NCBI GenBank assembly: GCA_945865935.1
Contig: CAMBFI010000008.1
Coordinates: 62,001 to 126,000, forward strand
DNA from: Bordetella parapertussis
GTDB lineage: Bacteria > Pseudomonadota > Gammaproteobacteria > Burkholderiales > Burkholderiaceae_B
DNA length: 64,000 nucleotides
Direction of reading: 5' to 3'
The notes below the pieces were generated by a model. It was not told where the DNA came from. It made no database searches and saw only the letters and a program-made list of their open reading frames with translations. Of the stretch, positions 7,059 through 16,158 are shown one piece after another (position 1 is the first letter of the stretch; each line of letters begins with the position of its first letter). Both the position numbers and the translations under genes were made by a program.

Positions 7059-10000
7059 CTATTCCCAGAGCAGAACGTTAGGCAACTGTGGGTCGAGTTT
7101 CCTCAGTATGGTGTACCCCACGCCGGACAAGCCACGAAACAAACCAAGATTGAACCCGGTACCACCCGCATTCCAACTGTAGTCACCTTGCTCGCGGCTA
7201 TTTGCAATAATTTGCGCCAGCCGCTGGTCTGATAAATGACCAAGGCTGGGCTGGTTCAAGGCTTGACCTGCCTCGCCCAAAAACTCAATCGTACCCAGGG
7301 TGCCGCAACACAGTGTGTCAACATATTGGGGCCAGTTGGTAGTCGTATTTTGTACTGCATGATTGATATCCCTCACGCTTGCGTCTGCCCTAGTCTTGCC
7401 AGCCCGAGCACTCGCAACGCGGGCTAGTCCGATACCTATTGCGCCATGACACCATTGACTAGGAAACACCCCTTCGCTGGTGCCACGTAAGTCAGCCCAA
7501 TTAAATCTAGTCTTGTCATAACAGCTATCTTCGTACGCCAAACATTCTTGCGCGGCTAACTCGAAGTCTTCACGATGACTCGCGACCGCCAAGCTCGACA
7601 GCGCATACGCGAATCCAGCGGCTCCATGCGAGAACCCCGCTAACGGTGTATCACCTAATCCTAGTCCCACCCAGCTTCGCATACCCACTTCCCCCAGCCG
7701 AGGTTGTCTTAGCAAATGCTCACCGCACGCGATCGCTTTCGCCAATACTTCTTTTGACTGAGTTTTCCGATAAAGGGCCAATAGTCCAAGGATGCCTCCT
7801 GCACTACCCGCAATCACATCCAATGAGCGATCTGCCGCAATCAATTCATTAGAGAACAATGCTGATACCTTTAAGGCCTCTTGTAACAAAGCCGGATCGG
7901 CAAGTAGCTCTGAAATCACTGTCAGTGCGTACACAATCGAACCAATACCGCTTGCCCCGCCAATTCCTAAACCTCTCGCCCATCTAGGCGCCGAAGGTTG
8001 TGTGATCTGCAACCTAGTTGCCGCAAGGGCCTTTAAAGCAAGTGCATGGCTGGCTGAGCTCTTGGCATACCGCGCATGCGCGGCGAGAAACAAAGCAATA
8101 CCAGCCGAGCCATTGTATAAATCAGACCCAAGCGTGACGAGCTGTCCGACTTCTGAATCCCCTAACCAGTCCAGCCCAATCCAAGCTGCGCTTTTTTCTT
8201 TGATCGTGCCATGCTGCTCGATGGCTGCGGCGATGCGAGCCGCCTCTGCTGCTAAAGACGCCTGGTCTAAATTGGGTACTGATTGTTTGAGCGCACGATT
8301 GAATAGATATTTTTCCTTACCGTCACGATCAGATCTTGATACAAAACTCGTACTGACCTTGATAATTTCAACTTGGTGTTGAATCTCGAGCGCTGACCAT
8401 TGGGTAAAGCGCTCTGTGGCTCGCTCAAGCCCGGATACCGCTCCTGTTTGCGTTCGATGACCTGTGATGGCACTGACCGCATCTTCATCGCTTGGCGATA
8501 CAAAGTGCGGTACGTTCAAATTGACTAAGGCTATCCGTTCTGCGTGCTGTAGCGGCCAAAGCAAGTCCACATTGGCGTCCCAATCAGCTAGCCTGGATAA
8601 AAACTCTGCTTGGGCGCTCCAGGTCACCCCATCACTCATATTGCGGTGATCTTTGAGTCGTTGCAAGAGCATGTAATAAAAACGGGTGTTCCGAATCACC
8701 TTGCGTACAGGAAGCTTTCTAAAAGGATCCAGCAAAGTCGTGACGCCGATTGCCTCACGCTGTTTAAGCAAGAAGTGGGAATACTGCTCGAAGCCCTCCA
8801 CGAAGGCAGGCAAATAATCACCGAGTTGTGCATATTGCCCATTGATGTGGGGAATATTAGGCGTCTCGTCTGAGTCGTTAGGCACTTGCATCCAACGCAT
8901 CGCATCGGTATTGACGTTCTTCCATATGCCTACGGGTGCGCTGCTTTTAACGGCGTTTAGTCCGCCCGCATCAAATATCTTGTTGTTAGGGCTCTTGGCG
9001 TAGGACGGCAGCATGCCAACCATCAGGACCGAGTTAACGACAATCCGACCTTCCTCGATTAGCGCCGCAGTTTCAGGCGTTTCTTGCTCTGCTTCAGGTG
9101 CGGACGCCTGCAAAATCATTTCTAAATCAATCGGAACTGGGTGCGCACCATGGGCTAGGATATTTTCATAATGCATATCACTGCTAGCAAACAAGTGAAA
9201 CACGGCCAGCCACGCACCCGAGCGGCGATAGAACAGTTCAAAATCCTGCAGGGATTCGCATGCTGTGTGTTCAATAAACGCCGTCCAGCCATAGTCTTGG
9301 CAAGCAATCGTCTTGACTGGCTTGAGCTCCACGGGCGACGAACTAGCGTTAAATCTCACGATCAAGTCGTACCATGCAACATCCAAGCGCAAGTCTTTAG
9401 GTTTATAGACAAGCTTGGTTTGGTCCTCAAAGGTAAGGATCTGCACCGAATGACCGAAGTTATGCGGATCAGATAAATCACCGCCAATCGCTTGCACTTT
9501 GACATCGGGTGCTGAGTGTGTGATCGCAGTCCTGATCTCTGCGATGTCAGCATGCAGGCGTGTCAACAGTTCGGCCGTTGTATCAATCCATTGCCTAACA
9601 ATCGTGGCCGTTAAGCGCAGTAAGACTGGTTTTTCGGCAAAGAGCGCCGCCAGCTCAGTGGCCCTCAGATCCTCAACCAACTTATCAAACTGAGATGTAC
9701 CCGCCGTGGCGGTTGCAGCGGGTAGTTTTCCATCTGGGGTACATTTTTTTAAGATCGCCACCAACTTGCTGTATAGCAACGGGGCATACAAGTCTGAGAG
9801 CAGTTTTAACAGCCCAAACCGTAAATCCAATCTGGCCGAATCATTAAACAACGCGAGCGCTTGTGGCGGTGTCTTATCGATGACTTTTGTCTCGGCAAGC
9901 GTTACGAGCGCGTAAAAAATTTTCTCGAAGGGCCGAGGTTCGGCGTCATTAACCAAAAAAAGCTGGCCATTGCCGAGTTCACCCGTTAACGCTTGATAGG

Positions 10001-10280
10001 TCCATTGCGCATCCACAAACCACGCGGGTTGTGATGCGTCCGGCGAATGCTTGGCCTCAGCAAAGCGGGCTAAGACCTGATCAATAGAAAGCTTGTCACG
10101 ACTAATACGCTTAAAGAATAAACCCCAATCTCCGCTTGATGCAGAGCGACACCAGGCAGCAAGTCTTAAGGCCGCAGCATCCGTGCTGTCTTTCTGCCCG
10201 ATCTGAGGCTGATAGTGAGGGCCAAGCAGTTCGTCAATCGTCGCTGCTTTGATAAGGAGTTCATTTAAGGCAAAAGTCAT
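7059..10280 (-). CDS. lanM: Class II lanthipeptide synthetase LanM, Cys-Cys-Gly type
   Basis: A 1073-residue bifunctional enzyme that dehydrates Ser/Thr and closes thioether rings. The N-terminal dehydratase shows the kinase-like pieces of the family: DPHNFGHSV at 271, VYKPKDL at 291, SSDMHYENIL at 366 and PIDLEMIL at 383. The C-terminal LanC-like cyclase (about 720-1073) has zinc ligand Cys944 in WCHG, then Cys991-Cys992 in LCCG, where most LanM and LanC proteins have Cys-His. The three-Cys site is known from ProcM, which handles many unlike substrates. Four precursor genes follow on the same strand. No LanT transporter-peptidase, protease or immunity gene lies nearby. Start ATG at 10280 with GAGAG upstream. 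Confidence 0.96.
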   Translation of the reverse strand: MTFALNELLIKAATIDELLGPHYQPQIGQKDSTDAAALRLAAWCRSASSGDWGLFFKRISRDKLSIDQVLARFAEAKHSPDASQPAWFVDAQWTYQALTGELGNGQLFLVNDAEPRPFEKIFYALVTLAETKVIDKTPPQALALFNDSARLDLRFGLLKLLSDLYAPLLYSKLVAILKKCTPDGKLPAATATAGTSQFDKLVEDLRATELAALFAEKPVLLRLTATIVRQWIDTTAELLTRLHADIAEIRTAITHSAPDVKVQAIGGDLSDPHNFGHSVQILTFEDQTKLVYKPKDLRLDVAWYDLIVRFNASSSPVELKPVKTIACQDYGWTAFIEHTACESLQDFELFYRRSGAWLAVFHLFASSDMHYENILAHGAHPVPIDLEMILQASAPEAEQETPETAALIEEGRIVVNSVLMVGMLPSYAKSPNNKIFDAGGLNAVKSSAPVGIWKNVNTDAMRWMQVPNDSDETPNIPHINGQYAQLGDYLPAFVEGFEQYSHFLLKQREAIGVTTLLDPFRKLPVRKVIRNTRFYYMLLQRLKDHRNMSDGVTWSAQAEFLSRLADWDANVDLLWPLQHAERIALVNLNVPHFVSPSDEDAVSAITGHRTQTGAVSGLERATERFTQWSALEIQHQVEIIKVSTSFVSRSDRDGKEKYLFNRALKQSVPNLDQASLAAEAARIAAAIEQHGTIKEKSAAWIGLDWLGDSEVGQLVTLGSDLYNGSAGIALFLAAHARYAKSSASHALALKALAATRLQITQPSAPRWARGLGIGGASGIGSIVYALTVISELLADPALLQEALKVSALFSNELIAADRSLDVIAGSAGGILGLLALYRKTQSKEVLAKAIACGEHLLRQPRLGEVGMRSWVGLGLGDTPLAGFSHGAAGFAYALSSLAVASHREDFELAAQECLAYEDSCYDKTRFNWADLRGTSEGVFPSQWCHGAIGIGLARVASARAGKTRADASVRDINHAVQNTTTNWPQYVDTLCCGTLGTIEFLGEAGQALNQPSLGHLSDQRLAQIIANSREQGDYSWNAGGTGFNLGLFRGLSGVGYTILRKLDPQLPNVLLWE

Positions 10281-10591
10281 CTATGTTTCTCTCGGGTCAC
10301 TAGCCAGCTCTTTGTTTCAGCATCGTTAAACAAAGATCGCGTTAAAACGTACCATAACAAGGCACTAAGTTTTTTAAAACAGCTGATTGCTCGCAGTCTA
10401 AACGGTGTATGTCGTTTGCGTAGTTTTGCGAGCTTTGGCTAGACCCCCTGTAAAACCCTAATAACCAAACCGAGAACGAACTGTGGATTATTGGTTGGCC
10501 GTGACAGAAAAGAGTCGCCTAGTGGTAAGCTAATACTTACAAGCGATGCGTGCACAATGACGCGCGCCATATTCTTTCTTTAATACGGTGG
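10281..10591. other. Intergenic region between lanM and a Bug receptor gene
   Basis: About 310 bases holding the divergent 5' regions of lanM (-) and the Bug gene (+). I looked for a precursor leader on both strands and found none. No convincing promoter pair could be singled out. Confidence 0.5.
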
Positions 10592-11569
10592 ATGACAATG
10601 CTACTCAAAAAACTACTCATTACAGCTTTGACCGGTTTCGCCTGCCTCGTCGCAGGCGGTGTGCACGCGCAGGGCGACTACCCCAACAAACCCGTCAAAA
10701 TCATCGTTCCCTTCCCGCCTGGTCAAGCCACTGATATCGTTGCCCGGCTGTTAGCGGACGGCCTAACAAAACTGTGGGGCCAACAAGTCATCGTTGACAA
10801 CCGCTCAAGCACAGTCGCTGGGATGCTTGCTGGCAAAACTGCACCGAATGATGGCTACACGTTGACGTTTGGCACAAGCGGTTCGATAGGGGTCAACCCA
10901 AGTCTATATTCAAAGTTGCCCTACAATCCTCAAAAAGACTTTGTAATGATTAACGGCGTATTTATCGTCCCTTTAATGATCATTGCTCATCCCTCGTCGC
11001 CCTTTAACACGCTCGGCGAATTAATTGCTGGCGCAAAGAAGAACCCCAACGCTCTGAACGTCGGTTATGCCGGTGTAGGGACCTCACAACACCTCACGGG
11101 CGAGCTTTTCAAGAGCACGGCCGGTGTTGACTTTACAGGCGTCACATACAAAGGTAGCGGTCCTGCCATGACAGATCTGCTTGGCGGACAAATTACTCTC
11201 GCCGTTGATAGCTTAGCCTCCGCCTTGCCACAGATTAAAGCTGGAAAAATCAAAGCGATTGCCATGACAAGCGAAAAACGCGTCCCGCAATTACCTGATG
11301 TTCCTACCGTTGCCGAGCTTGGCTTTCCTGGATTTGAGGGCAGCGGTTGGGGCGGTTTGATTGCACCGACCGGTACCCCACCCGCGATTGTGGAAAAGAT
11401 TAGTGCCGATGTGCGCAAGCTCATCAATAACCCTGACTTCCAGAAACGCATCATCGAACGCGGTGCCATTCCTGATCCGCGTGATGCAAAAGAGTGGACA
11501 AAGTTTGTCAATGCTGAAATCGTGAAGTGGGCCGGTGTGATTAAAAAGGCCAATATTAAGGTCGACTAA
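10592..11569 (+). CDS. Bug/TctC-family periplasmic solute receptor
   Basis: Periplasmic receptor of the tripartite tricarboxylate transporter family, 325 residues. A signal peptide precedes AQGDYPNKPVKIIVPFPPG, the typical mature start. Family landmarks follow: GQVVVDNRS-like, a DGYTLTFGTSGS segment, and VTYKGSGPAMTDLLGGQI. I prefer the ATG at 10592 (after GGTGG) over the one at 10550, which adds 14 non-signal residues. No TctA/TctB membrane genes are near, which is usual for orphan Bug genes. Ligand unknown, likely a carboxylate. Confidence 0.9.
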   Translation: MTMLLKKLLITALTGFACLVAGGVHAQGDYPNKPVKIIVPFPPGQATDIVARLLADGLTKLWGQQVIVDNRSSTVAGMLAGKTAPNDGYTLTFGTSGSIGVNPSLYSKLPYNPQKDFVMINGVFIVPLMIIAHPSSPFNTLGELIAGAKKNPNALNVGYAGVGTSQHLTGELFKSTAGVDFTGVTYKGSGPAMTDLLGGQITLAVDSLASALPQIKAGKIKAIAMTSEKRVPQLPDVPTVAELGFPGFEGSGWGGLIAPTGTPPAIVEKISADVRKLINNPDFQKRIIERGAIPDPRDAKEWTKFVNAEIVKWAGVIKKANIKVD

Positions 11570-11573
11570 ATAG

Positions 11574-11819
11574 ATGAGCACTCAGCGCACAACGCACTGC
11601 CTGCGCCCGCATTGGACGACGGCCTGTGCGTTAGTTGCGCTGACACTCACTCCACTTTCGTACAGTTACGCTCCGCTCAACACGGACGATGCAGGCACGG
11701 TTGGGCATAAGACGAATCAAATCGAACTGTTTGGCAGCTTTGCAAAGAGTACGGTGCAACGTACTACGGCAGCCCCAAAGACAGCTTCTAGTCAGTCACC
11801 AATTACTCTTTCGGTTTAG
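11574..11819 (+). pseudogene. Truncated outer-membrane protein remnant
   Basis: An 81-residue frame starting 4 bases after the Bug gene. It has a plausible signal peptide followed by APLNTDDAGTVGHKTNQIEL, which resembles the start of outer-membrane barrels of the phenol-degradation meta-pathway (MetA-type) family. After about 25 matching residues the sequence turns to low-complexity Thr/Ser/Ala and stops. The usual protein would be roughly 250-300 residues, so this looks like a gene cut short by deletion. It could also be a genuine small exported protein. Confidence 0.5.
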
Positions 11820-11820
11820 A

Positions 11821-11857
11821 AAAATGCCACAGCGAGCTTACTCGTGTGGCATTTTTT
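11821..11857. terminator. Bidirectional rho-independent terminator
   Basis: AAAATGCCACA and CGAG pair with CTCG and TGTGGCATTTT around a CTTA loop, with A and T tracts on the two sides. It serves the + genes ending at 11819 and the - peroxiredoxin gene ending at 11872. Confidence 0.85.
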
Positions 11858-11871
11858 TACAGCCTAACTAT

Positions 11872-12375
11872 TTAGATTGCTTTGAGCATTGACGCCGCAT
11901 CGCTCACTTCGTACTTGCCGGCAGCTTCGATATGCAGAACCTTGACGACACCGTCAACAATGTACGCGGCATAACGTTGTGAACGAACACCCATGCCACG
12001 TGCCGTGAGGTCAAGCTCAAGACCAAGGGCTTTTGTCCACTGCGCAGCACCGTCACCCATCATACGAACCTTCGTACCAACCTTTTGCTCGCGACCCCAA
12101 GCACCCATCACGAACGCATCATTGACCGCAACGCACCATACCTCGTCAACGCCTTTCGCTTTAATCGCAGCGGCGTGCTCGACATAGCTTGGTACATGTT
12201 TAGCCGAGCAAGTCGGGGTAAACGCACCGGGCAGCGCAAACATCAAAATCTTTTTGCCCTTGACGAGATCAGCAACCTGAAAATTGTTGGGGCCAACTGT
12301 GCAACCCGCCGTTTCAACTTCAATGAACTCTGTGAGAGTGGCATCGGGCACTCGATCGCCGACTTTGATTGTCAT
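11872..12375 (-). CDS. Peroxiredoxin, Prx5-like
   Basis: Thiol peroxidase of the PRX5/AhpC-TSA fold, 167 residues, cytoplasmic. The peroxidatic Cys is Cys56 in PGAFTPTCSAKHVP, and the family stretch VNDAFVMGAWG follows. A second Cys, Cys25, could act as resolving residue. Hydroperoxides are reduced, probably with glutathione/glutaredoxin as in related bacterial proteins. Strong ribosome site GAGGAGA before the ATG. Single gene, facing the terminator at 11821-11857. Confidence 0.92.
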   Translation of the reverse strand: MTIKVGDRVPDATLTEFIEVETAGCTVGPNNFQVADLVKGKKILMFALPGAFTPTCSAKHVPSYVEHAAAIKAKGVDEVWCVAVNDAFVMGAWGREQKVGTKVRMMGDGAAQWTKALGLELDLTARGMGVRSQRYAAYIVDGVVKVLHIEAAGKYEVSDAASMLKAI

Positions 12376-12521
12376 GTGATTTCTCCTCGGGCATCACGGG
12401 CAGCGACGGCTGCCACACTTGAACCCAGCGTGATCGCTATCATAAGCCAGTCGGGCACGAAATGCCGGCGCGCGCGCTTACTCATTCCCACATAAACCAA
12501 GGGGTTTTTTGCGGTTAAAAG

Positions 12522-12995
12522 CTACTTCGCGGGCTTGGGATCGTCTTTTACGCGATAGACCAAGACCGGCATGTGTGTCAGCGCCAACACCTTGGTTGTC
12601 ACACTCCCGAGCAACAGACGAGCCAAGCCGCTACGACCATGGCTGCCAATAAAAATCATGTCGCAACCGTAATCCTGCGCCGCTTGCACAATCCCATCCG
12701 CAATATTGAAGTTTGAGACCGCATGGACTGTCACCTTCACATTCGCAGTGTCTGCCCGATCGAGAATAGACTTCAGGTATGTTTTAGCTTGCTCGGCGTT
12801 CGCTTGCTCGTAATCGGTGTCTGAAATGGCATACGCTGCCGACATACCCTCAAAACCAATCGTCGCAGCAAAGGGCTGGGTGACATAAAGTGCCACAACC
12901 TCGGCTCCCGTTGCCCGCGCATAACTAATGCCAGCATTTGCCGACTGCGCAGATAAAGGTGACCCGTCGGTAGGAATTAATATCTTTTTGAACAT
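12522..12995 (-). CDS. Universal stress protein UspA family
   Basis: A 157-residue single-domain Usp: FKKILIPTDGSPLS at the N-terminus and the nucleotide-binding C-terminal motif IGSHGRSGLARLLLGSVTTKVL (G-2x-G-9x-G-S/T). The ATG at 12995 is preferred, with AAGGGG before it; the upstream in-frame codon at 13001 is a TTG too close to that site. Cytoplasmic, ATP-binding type; client process unknown. Confidence 0.93.
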   Translation of the reverse strand: MFKKILIPTDGSPLSAQSANAGISYARATGAEVVALYVTQPFAATIGFEGMSAAYAISDTDYEQANAEQAKTYLKSILDRADTANVKVTVHAVSNFNIADGIVQAAQDYGCDMIFIGSHGRSGLARLLLGSVTTKVLALTHMPVLVYRVKDDPKPAK

Positions 12996-13086
12996 GACCA
13001 AACCCCTTTAAGTTGAAATCAATAATTTCATGCTAAGTGGGCGGCGACAAGAACTCCAGCTATATCTGCGCCAGTCTTGACATAAA

Positions 13087-13431
13087 TCAACCGTTTCCGG
13101 TCGCAGCCCGGTACAACACCGAACAACGGGTACCCGAGCGGCAATAGGCCAGCACGGGTGCAGGCATGGTTTGCAGAAGCTCAGCAAAACGAACCACATC
13201 ATCCTGTGTCATTGCGCCACTGACAACAGGTTGGTATTCCACCCGCAGTCCCGCTTCGCGCGCGGCCACAGACACCTGTTCGGCTGTGGGTTGATCAGGC
13301 CCCGCCTCGTAGTCGGGTCGGTTAATGATGACGCTTTTAAAACCCGCAGCAGCCACGGCGGCCATATCAGACGGCTGCAACTGCGGCGCGACCGCAAAAT
13401 CAGGGGTAAGGGAATTAATAGGCGTCGACAC
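13087..13431 (-). CDS. DUF442/TIGR01244-type phosphatase-like sulfurtransferase
   Basis: A 114-residue protein of the beta-lactamase-hydrolase-like (Blh/DUF442) family, with a cysteine-phosphatase fold. The P-loop is YCRSGTRC with Cys as the likely catalytic residue, preceded by FKSVIINRPDYEA. In related operons the domain is fused or linked to sulfide oxidation enzymes. No such partner is adjacent here; uspA lies downstream on the same strand. Confidence 0.87.
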   Translation of the reverse strand: MSTPINSLTPDFAVAPQLQPSDMAAVAAAGFKSVIINRPDYEAGPDQPTAEQVSVAAREAGLRVEYQPVVSGAMTQDDVVRFAELLQTMPAPVLAYCRSGTRCSVLYRAATGNG

Positions 13432-13471
13432 GAAGCAGCTCCGAGTAAAAAGGCTAGATACATCCGGCGGT

Positions 13472-13499
13472 AAAAATCAGCGTTACAAATAACGCTGAT
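13472..13499 (-). terminator. Rho-independent terminator after the FGE-like gene
   Basis: Minus strand ATCAGCGTTA-TTTG-TAACGCTGAT followed by TTTTTACC, 11 bases beyond the stop at 13510. A perfect 10-base-pair stem. Confidence 0.85.
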
Positions 13500-13509
13500 C
13501 GCATAGTCA

Positions 13510-14226
13510 CTAGTATACGCAGCGAAAACCGATATAGACGACGTAGACATCAATCGACTTGTACTGCATCCCCTCTACCCGCATTTGCGAGGGACCGTAC
13601 CACCACGAACCACCCCCTGTCAGACGCGTTTCCCCTTGTGCGTCAGCCAGCCATTCCCAAGCATTCGCTCCCATGTCAAACAGCCCATTGACTCCCCTGC
13701 GGGTTTTACCAACTGGTGCATGGCGCTCCCAGCCGTCGGCAGCTCCCTGTGTGTTCGCGCCCTCAGGGGAATCTCCTGTTGGGTAGGGATAGGTTTTTCC
13801 GCGCGCATAGGGTGCAGGCGGATTCGCCCGCTGTTCGGTGTAGGCCGCGCGCGTCCACTCTGCCTGATTGGGTAGACGTCCACCCGCATCCTGACAAAAA
13901 GCTTGTGCCTCAGCCCACTTAATGTGCACAGCGGGTTCGTCGGGGGCACCAGGCTTACCGAAAGGCGCACGCCAGTTCCAACCTTGGCGTTTTTGCCAAC
14001 CCATCACATATTCAAAGCCACCACCGCTACGCTCCGCTTCGGTCACAACCCCTTTGCGGGCTGCGTATTGAGCAAAGCGCCCAATACTCACTTCCGTTTC
14101 GTCAATGCTGTAGTCACCCATCTCTACTCGAGCGGCTACCTGCTGTGCAGTGACAAGCGGACTCATCAAGCAAGCGACGAGAGCGCCCGCAACGCACAAA
14201 AAACGTCTTAATTGAATAGATTTCAT
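13510..14226 (-). CDS. Exported formylglycine-generating-enzyme-family protein
   Basis: A 238-residue protein with a signal peptide (cut near VTAQQVAA) and an FGE/SUMF1 domain: YSIDETEVSIGRFAQYAARKG, the HIKWAEAQAFCQDAGGRLPNQAEWTRAA region, NGLFDMGANAWEWLAD and a C-terminal GFRCVY. Family members are either formylglycine-generating oxidases or non-catalytic binding proteins. No sulfatase is adjacent, so a sulfatase-activating role is not supported by context. Monocistronic, with its own terminator. Confidence 0.87.
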   Translation of the reverse strand: MKSIQLRRFLCVAGALVACLMSPLVTAQQVAARVEMGDYSIDETEVSIGRFAQYAARKGVVTEAERSGGGFEYVMGWQKRQGWNWRAPFGKPGAPDEPAVHIKWAEAQAFCQDAGGRLPNQAEWTRAAYTEQRANPPAPYARGKTYPYPTGDSPEGANTQGAADGWERHAPVGKTRRGVNGLFDMGANAWEWLADAQGETRLTGGGSWWYGPSQMRVEGMQYKSIDVYVVYIGFRCVY

Positions 14227-14326
14227 CTTAGAGAACAGATAAGTTGGTGGGAGCTCGAAATTGAGCGATACTTTGCGCAGCTTATTGCGACATATTTAGG
14301 TATCTTAAACCGCCTCGGAGACAAAC

Positions 14327-14938
14327 ATGATTTTGGTTGGCCGCTATGCTTCCCCCTTTGTACGACGTGTTGGGATCGTCCTGCAGACTCTTGGAGTCCC
14401 TTATGAGCATAAGGTTTTGTCGACCGCCAAGGATGCTGAAGCAATTAAACGCTACAACCCCATTGCAAAAGTACCCGTACTGGTTCTTGAGGATGGCGAG
14501 CACTTGATCGAAAGCGCTGCGATAATCGAAGCGATTCTGGAAATGACGCCCAACCAAAAACTGTTGGCCCTAAGTGGCGCGGCACGTCGCCAGACGCTGC
14601 AGCATTGCGCCATCATGACGAGCGGCCTGGATAAATCCATTCAAATTATCTATGAACCTCTCAAGCGACCTGCAGAAAAAGTCCACGAGCCTTTCCTTGA
14701 TGGTCTGCGCGCACAAGTGCGTGCCAGCCTTGAGATCCTCGAAGGTCTGGCTGCTAAAGGCACCTTCCCAGGCGGCGCACAGGCCAATCTAGCTGACATC
14801 ACGGTCGCAGTCGGCTGGTTCTTTCTTAATAAAGCCCTGCCTAAAGTGGCAGCACCTGAGCAGTTTCCTAACTTGGCAGCTCTATCGGCACGCTGCGAAG
14901 CGCTGCCCGCATTTAAAGCGTGTCAGTTAGAAGGCTAG
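14327..14938 (+). CDS. Glutathione S-transferase family protein
   Basis: 203-residue cytosolic GST: N-terminal thioredoxin-like domain (MILVGRYASPFVRRVGIVLQ, with the cis-Pro segment KVPVLVLEDGEHLIES) and an all-helical C-terminal domain. The Ser in the ASPF motif is the likely thiol-activating residue. The next gene, an MFS carrier, starts within or at its stop codon, so they are probably cotranscribed. Confidence 0.92.
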   Translation: MILVGRYASPFVRRVGIVLQTLGVPYEHKVLSTAKDAEAIKRYNPIAKVPVLVLEDGEHLIESAAIIEAILEMTPNQKLLALSGAARRQTLQHCAIMTSGLDKSIQIIYEPLKRPAEKVHEPFLDGLRAQVRASLEILEGLAAKGTFPGGAQANLADITVAVGWFFLNKALPKVAAPEQFPNLAALSARCEALPAFKACQLEG

Positions 14939-16158
14939 TGGCACAAAAGACCTTCCATGGCTGGTGGATGGTTTCAGGCTGCATGGCAGTTGCCGTTGTG
15001 GCCTGGTCATTCGCTCTGTATGGCCCAAGCGTATACCTTCACACGATTAGCCAGACGCATCAGTGGTCGATCGGGCTCGTGTCCTCTGCACTCACGCTTT
15101 CCTTTTTAGTCAACGCCTCGGTGCTGAGCTTTGTTGGCAGCGCCATCTCCAAGCACGGCCCCCGCATTGTCATGGCGCTCGGTGCTGCAGTCATGGCTGC
15201 GGGCTTCGTCGCGATGAGTCAGATTTCCAAAATCTGGCACGTCTATGCTTCCTTTGCTCTCATGGGCCTTGGCTGGTCGTGTTTATCCACGACCGCCATC
15301 ACCTCATCCCTAGCCCCCTGGTTTGAACGACACCAAGGCCGCGCGGTCTCTACCGCAATGCTCGGCGCAAGTATTGGGGGCATGGTGGGCGTACCCACCC
15401 TTCTGGCACTGATCGCATGGCTCGGCTTCAATACTGCAATACTCGTTGTTGCACTGATTGTGCTGACCACCGTATGGTCTGTCAGCTTCTTCATCCTGCG
15501 CCACCGCCCACAAGATCTCGGCTTATTTCCAGACGGTGAAACACCCACGGTTCAAGTGGGTAAGCCGGCCGCGCGCACCTGGACACGCGCTGAAGCACTT
15601 CGCACACTCGCGCTACGCAGCATCGCCCTCACCTTCGGTTTAGCGCTCATGGTGCAGATTGGCTTCCTCACGCACCAAGTATCACTGCTACTACCTGCTC
15701 TTGGCCAAGCTGCCACAGCAGGTTGTGTAACCGCTGCGGCAATGCTCGCCTTCGCCGGACGAATACTTTTAGCCAAATTTTCTGATCGTTTAGATGTCAG
15801 GCAGATCGCTTGTGCAGTTTTACTCACCGCTGGTGCGAGCCTTAGCTTGGGATTCCTCTTCCCAGATCAAGTATGGGCACTCGTCGTATGCGTGCTCGGC
15901 TATGGCTTCGCGGCAGGCAATATCACGACCCTGCCCCCGGTGATCGTCAGACGCGAATTCGGCGCGACTTCCTTTGGGGCCATTTTCGGAATCGCCGCAA
16001 CGCTGATGCAGCTCATGTCAGCAATGGGGCCTGCTTTTTTTGGGATGCTATACGACCTAAGCGGCGGCTACCGCTTGCCTTTGGGTCTCGCAGCGTTGCT
16101 CAATTTTTTTGCGGCAGTGATCATCTTGCTCGGTGGCACATCAAAGAACAAGCACTAA
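14920..16158 (+). CDS. MFS transporter, oxalate/formate antiporter-like group
   Basis: About 410 residues with twelve hydrophobic segments and the MFS loop after helix 2. FHGWWMVSGCMAVAVVAWSF at the start and a C-terminal half with GYGFAAGNITTLPPVIVRREFG are typical of carboxylate MFS carriers. Two GTG starts compete: 14920 (no clear ribosome site) and 14938 (AGAAGG close by, one base overlap with the GST stop). The gene ends four bases into the convergent acr3 gene. Substrate not predictable. Confidence 0.88.
   Translation: MSVRRLVAQKTFHGWWMVSGCMAVAVVAWSFALYGPSVYLHTISQTHQWSIGLVSSALTLSFLVNASVLSFVGSAISKHGPRIVMALGAAVMAAGFVAMSQISKIWHVYASFALMGLGWSCLSTTAITSSLAPWFERHQGRAVSTAMLGASIGGMVGVPTLLALIAWLGFNTAILVVALIVLTTVWSVSFFILRHRPQDLGLFPDGETPTVQVGKPAARTWTRAEALRTLALRSIALTFGLALMVQIGFLTHQVSLLLPALGQAATAGCVTAAAMLAFAGRILLAKFSDRLDVRQIACAVLLTAGASLSLGFLFPDQVWALVVCVLGYGFAAGNITTLPPVIVRREFGATSFGAIFGIAATLMQLMSAMGPAFFGMLYDLSGGYRLPLGLAALLNFFAAVIILLGGTSKNKH

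Noticed and set aside
7236-9915. Many plus-strand frames opposite lanM, up to 196 residues
   Set aside because: They mirror the codon pattern of lanM and show no domain, signal or ribosome site.
10281-10549. Additional precursor gene upstream of lanM
   Set aside because: No leader-like sequence or double-Gly frame was found on either strand.
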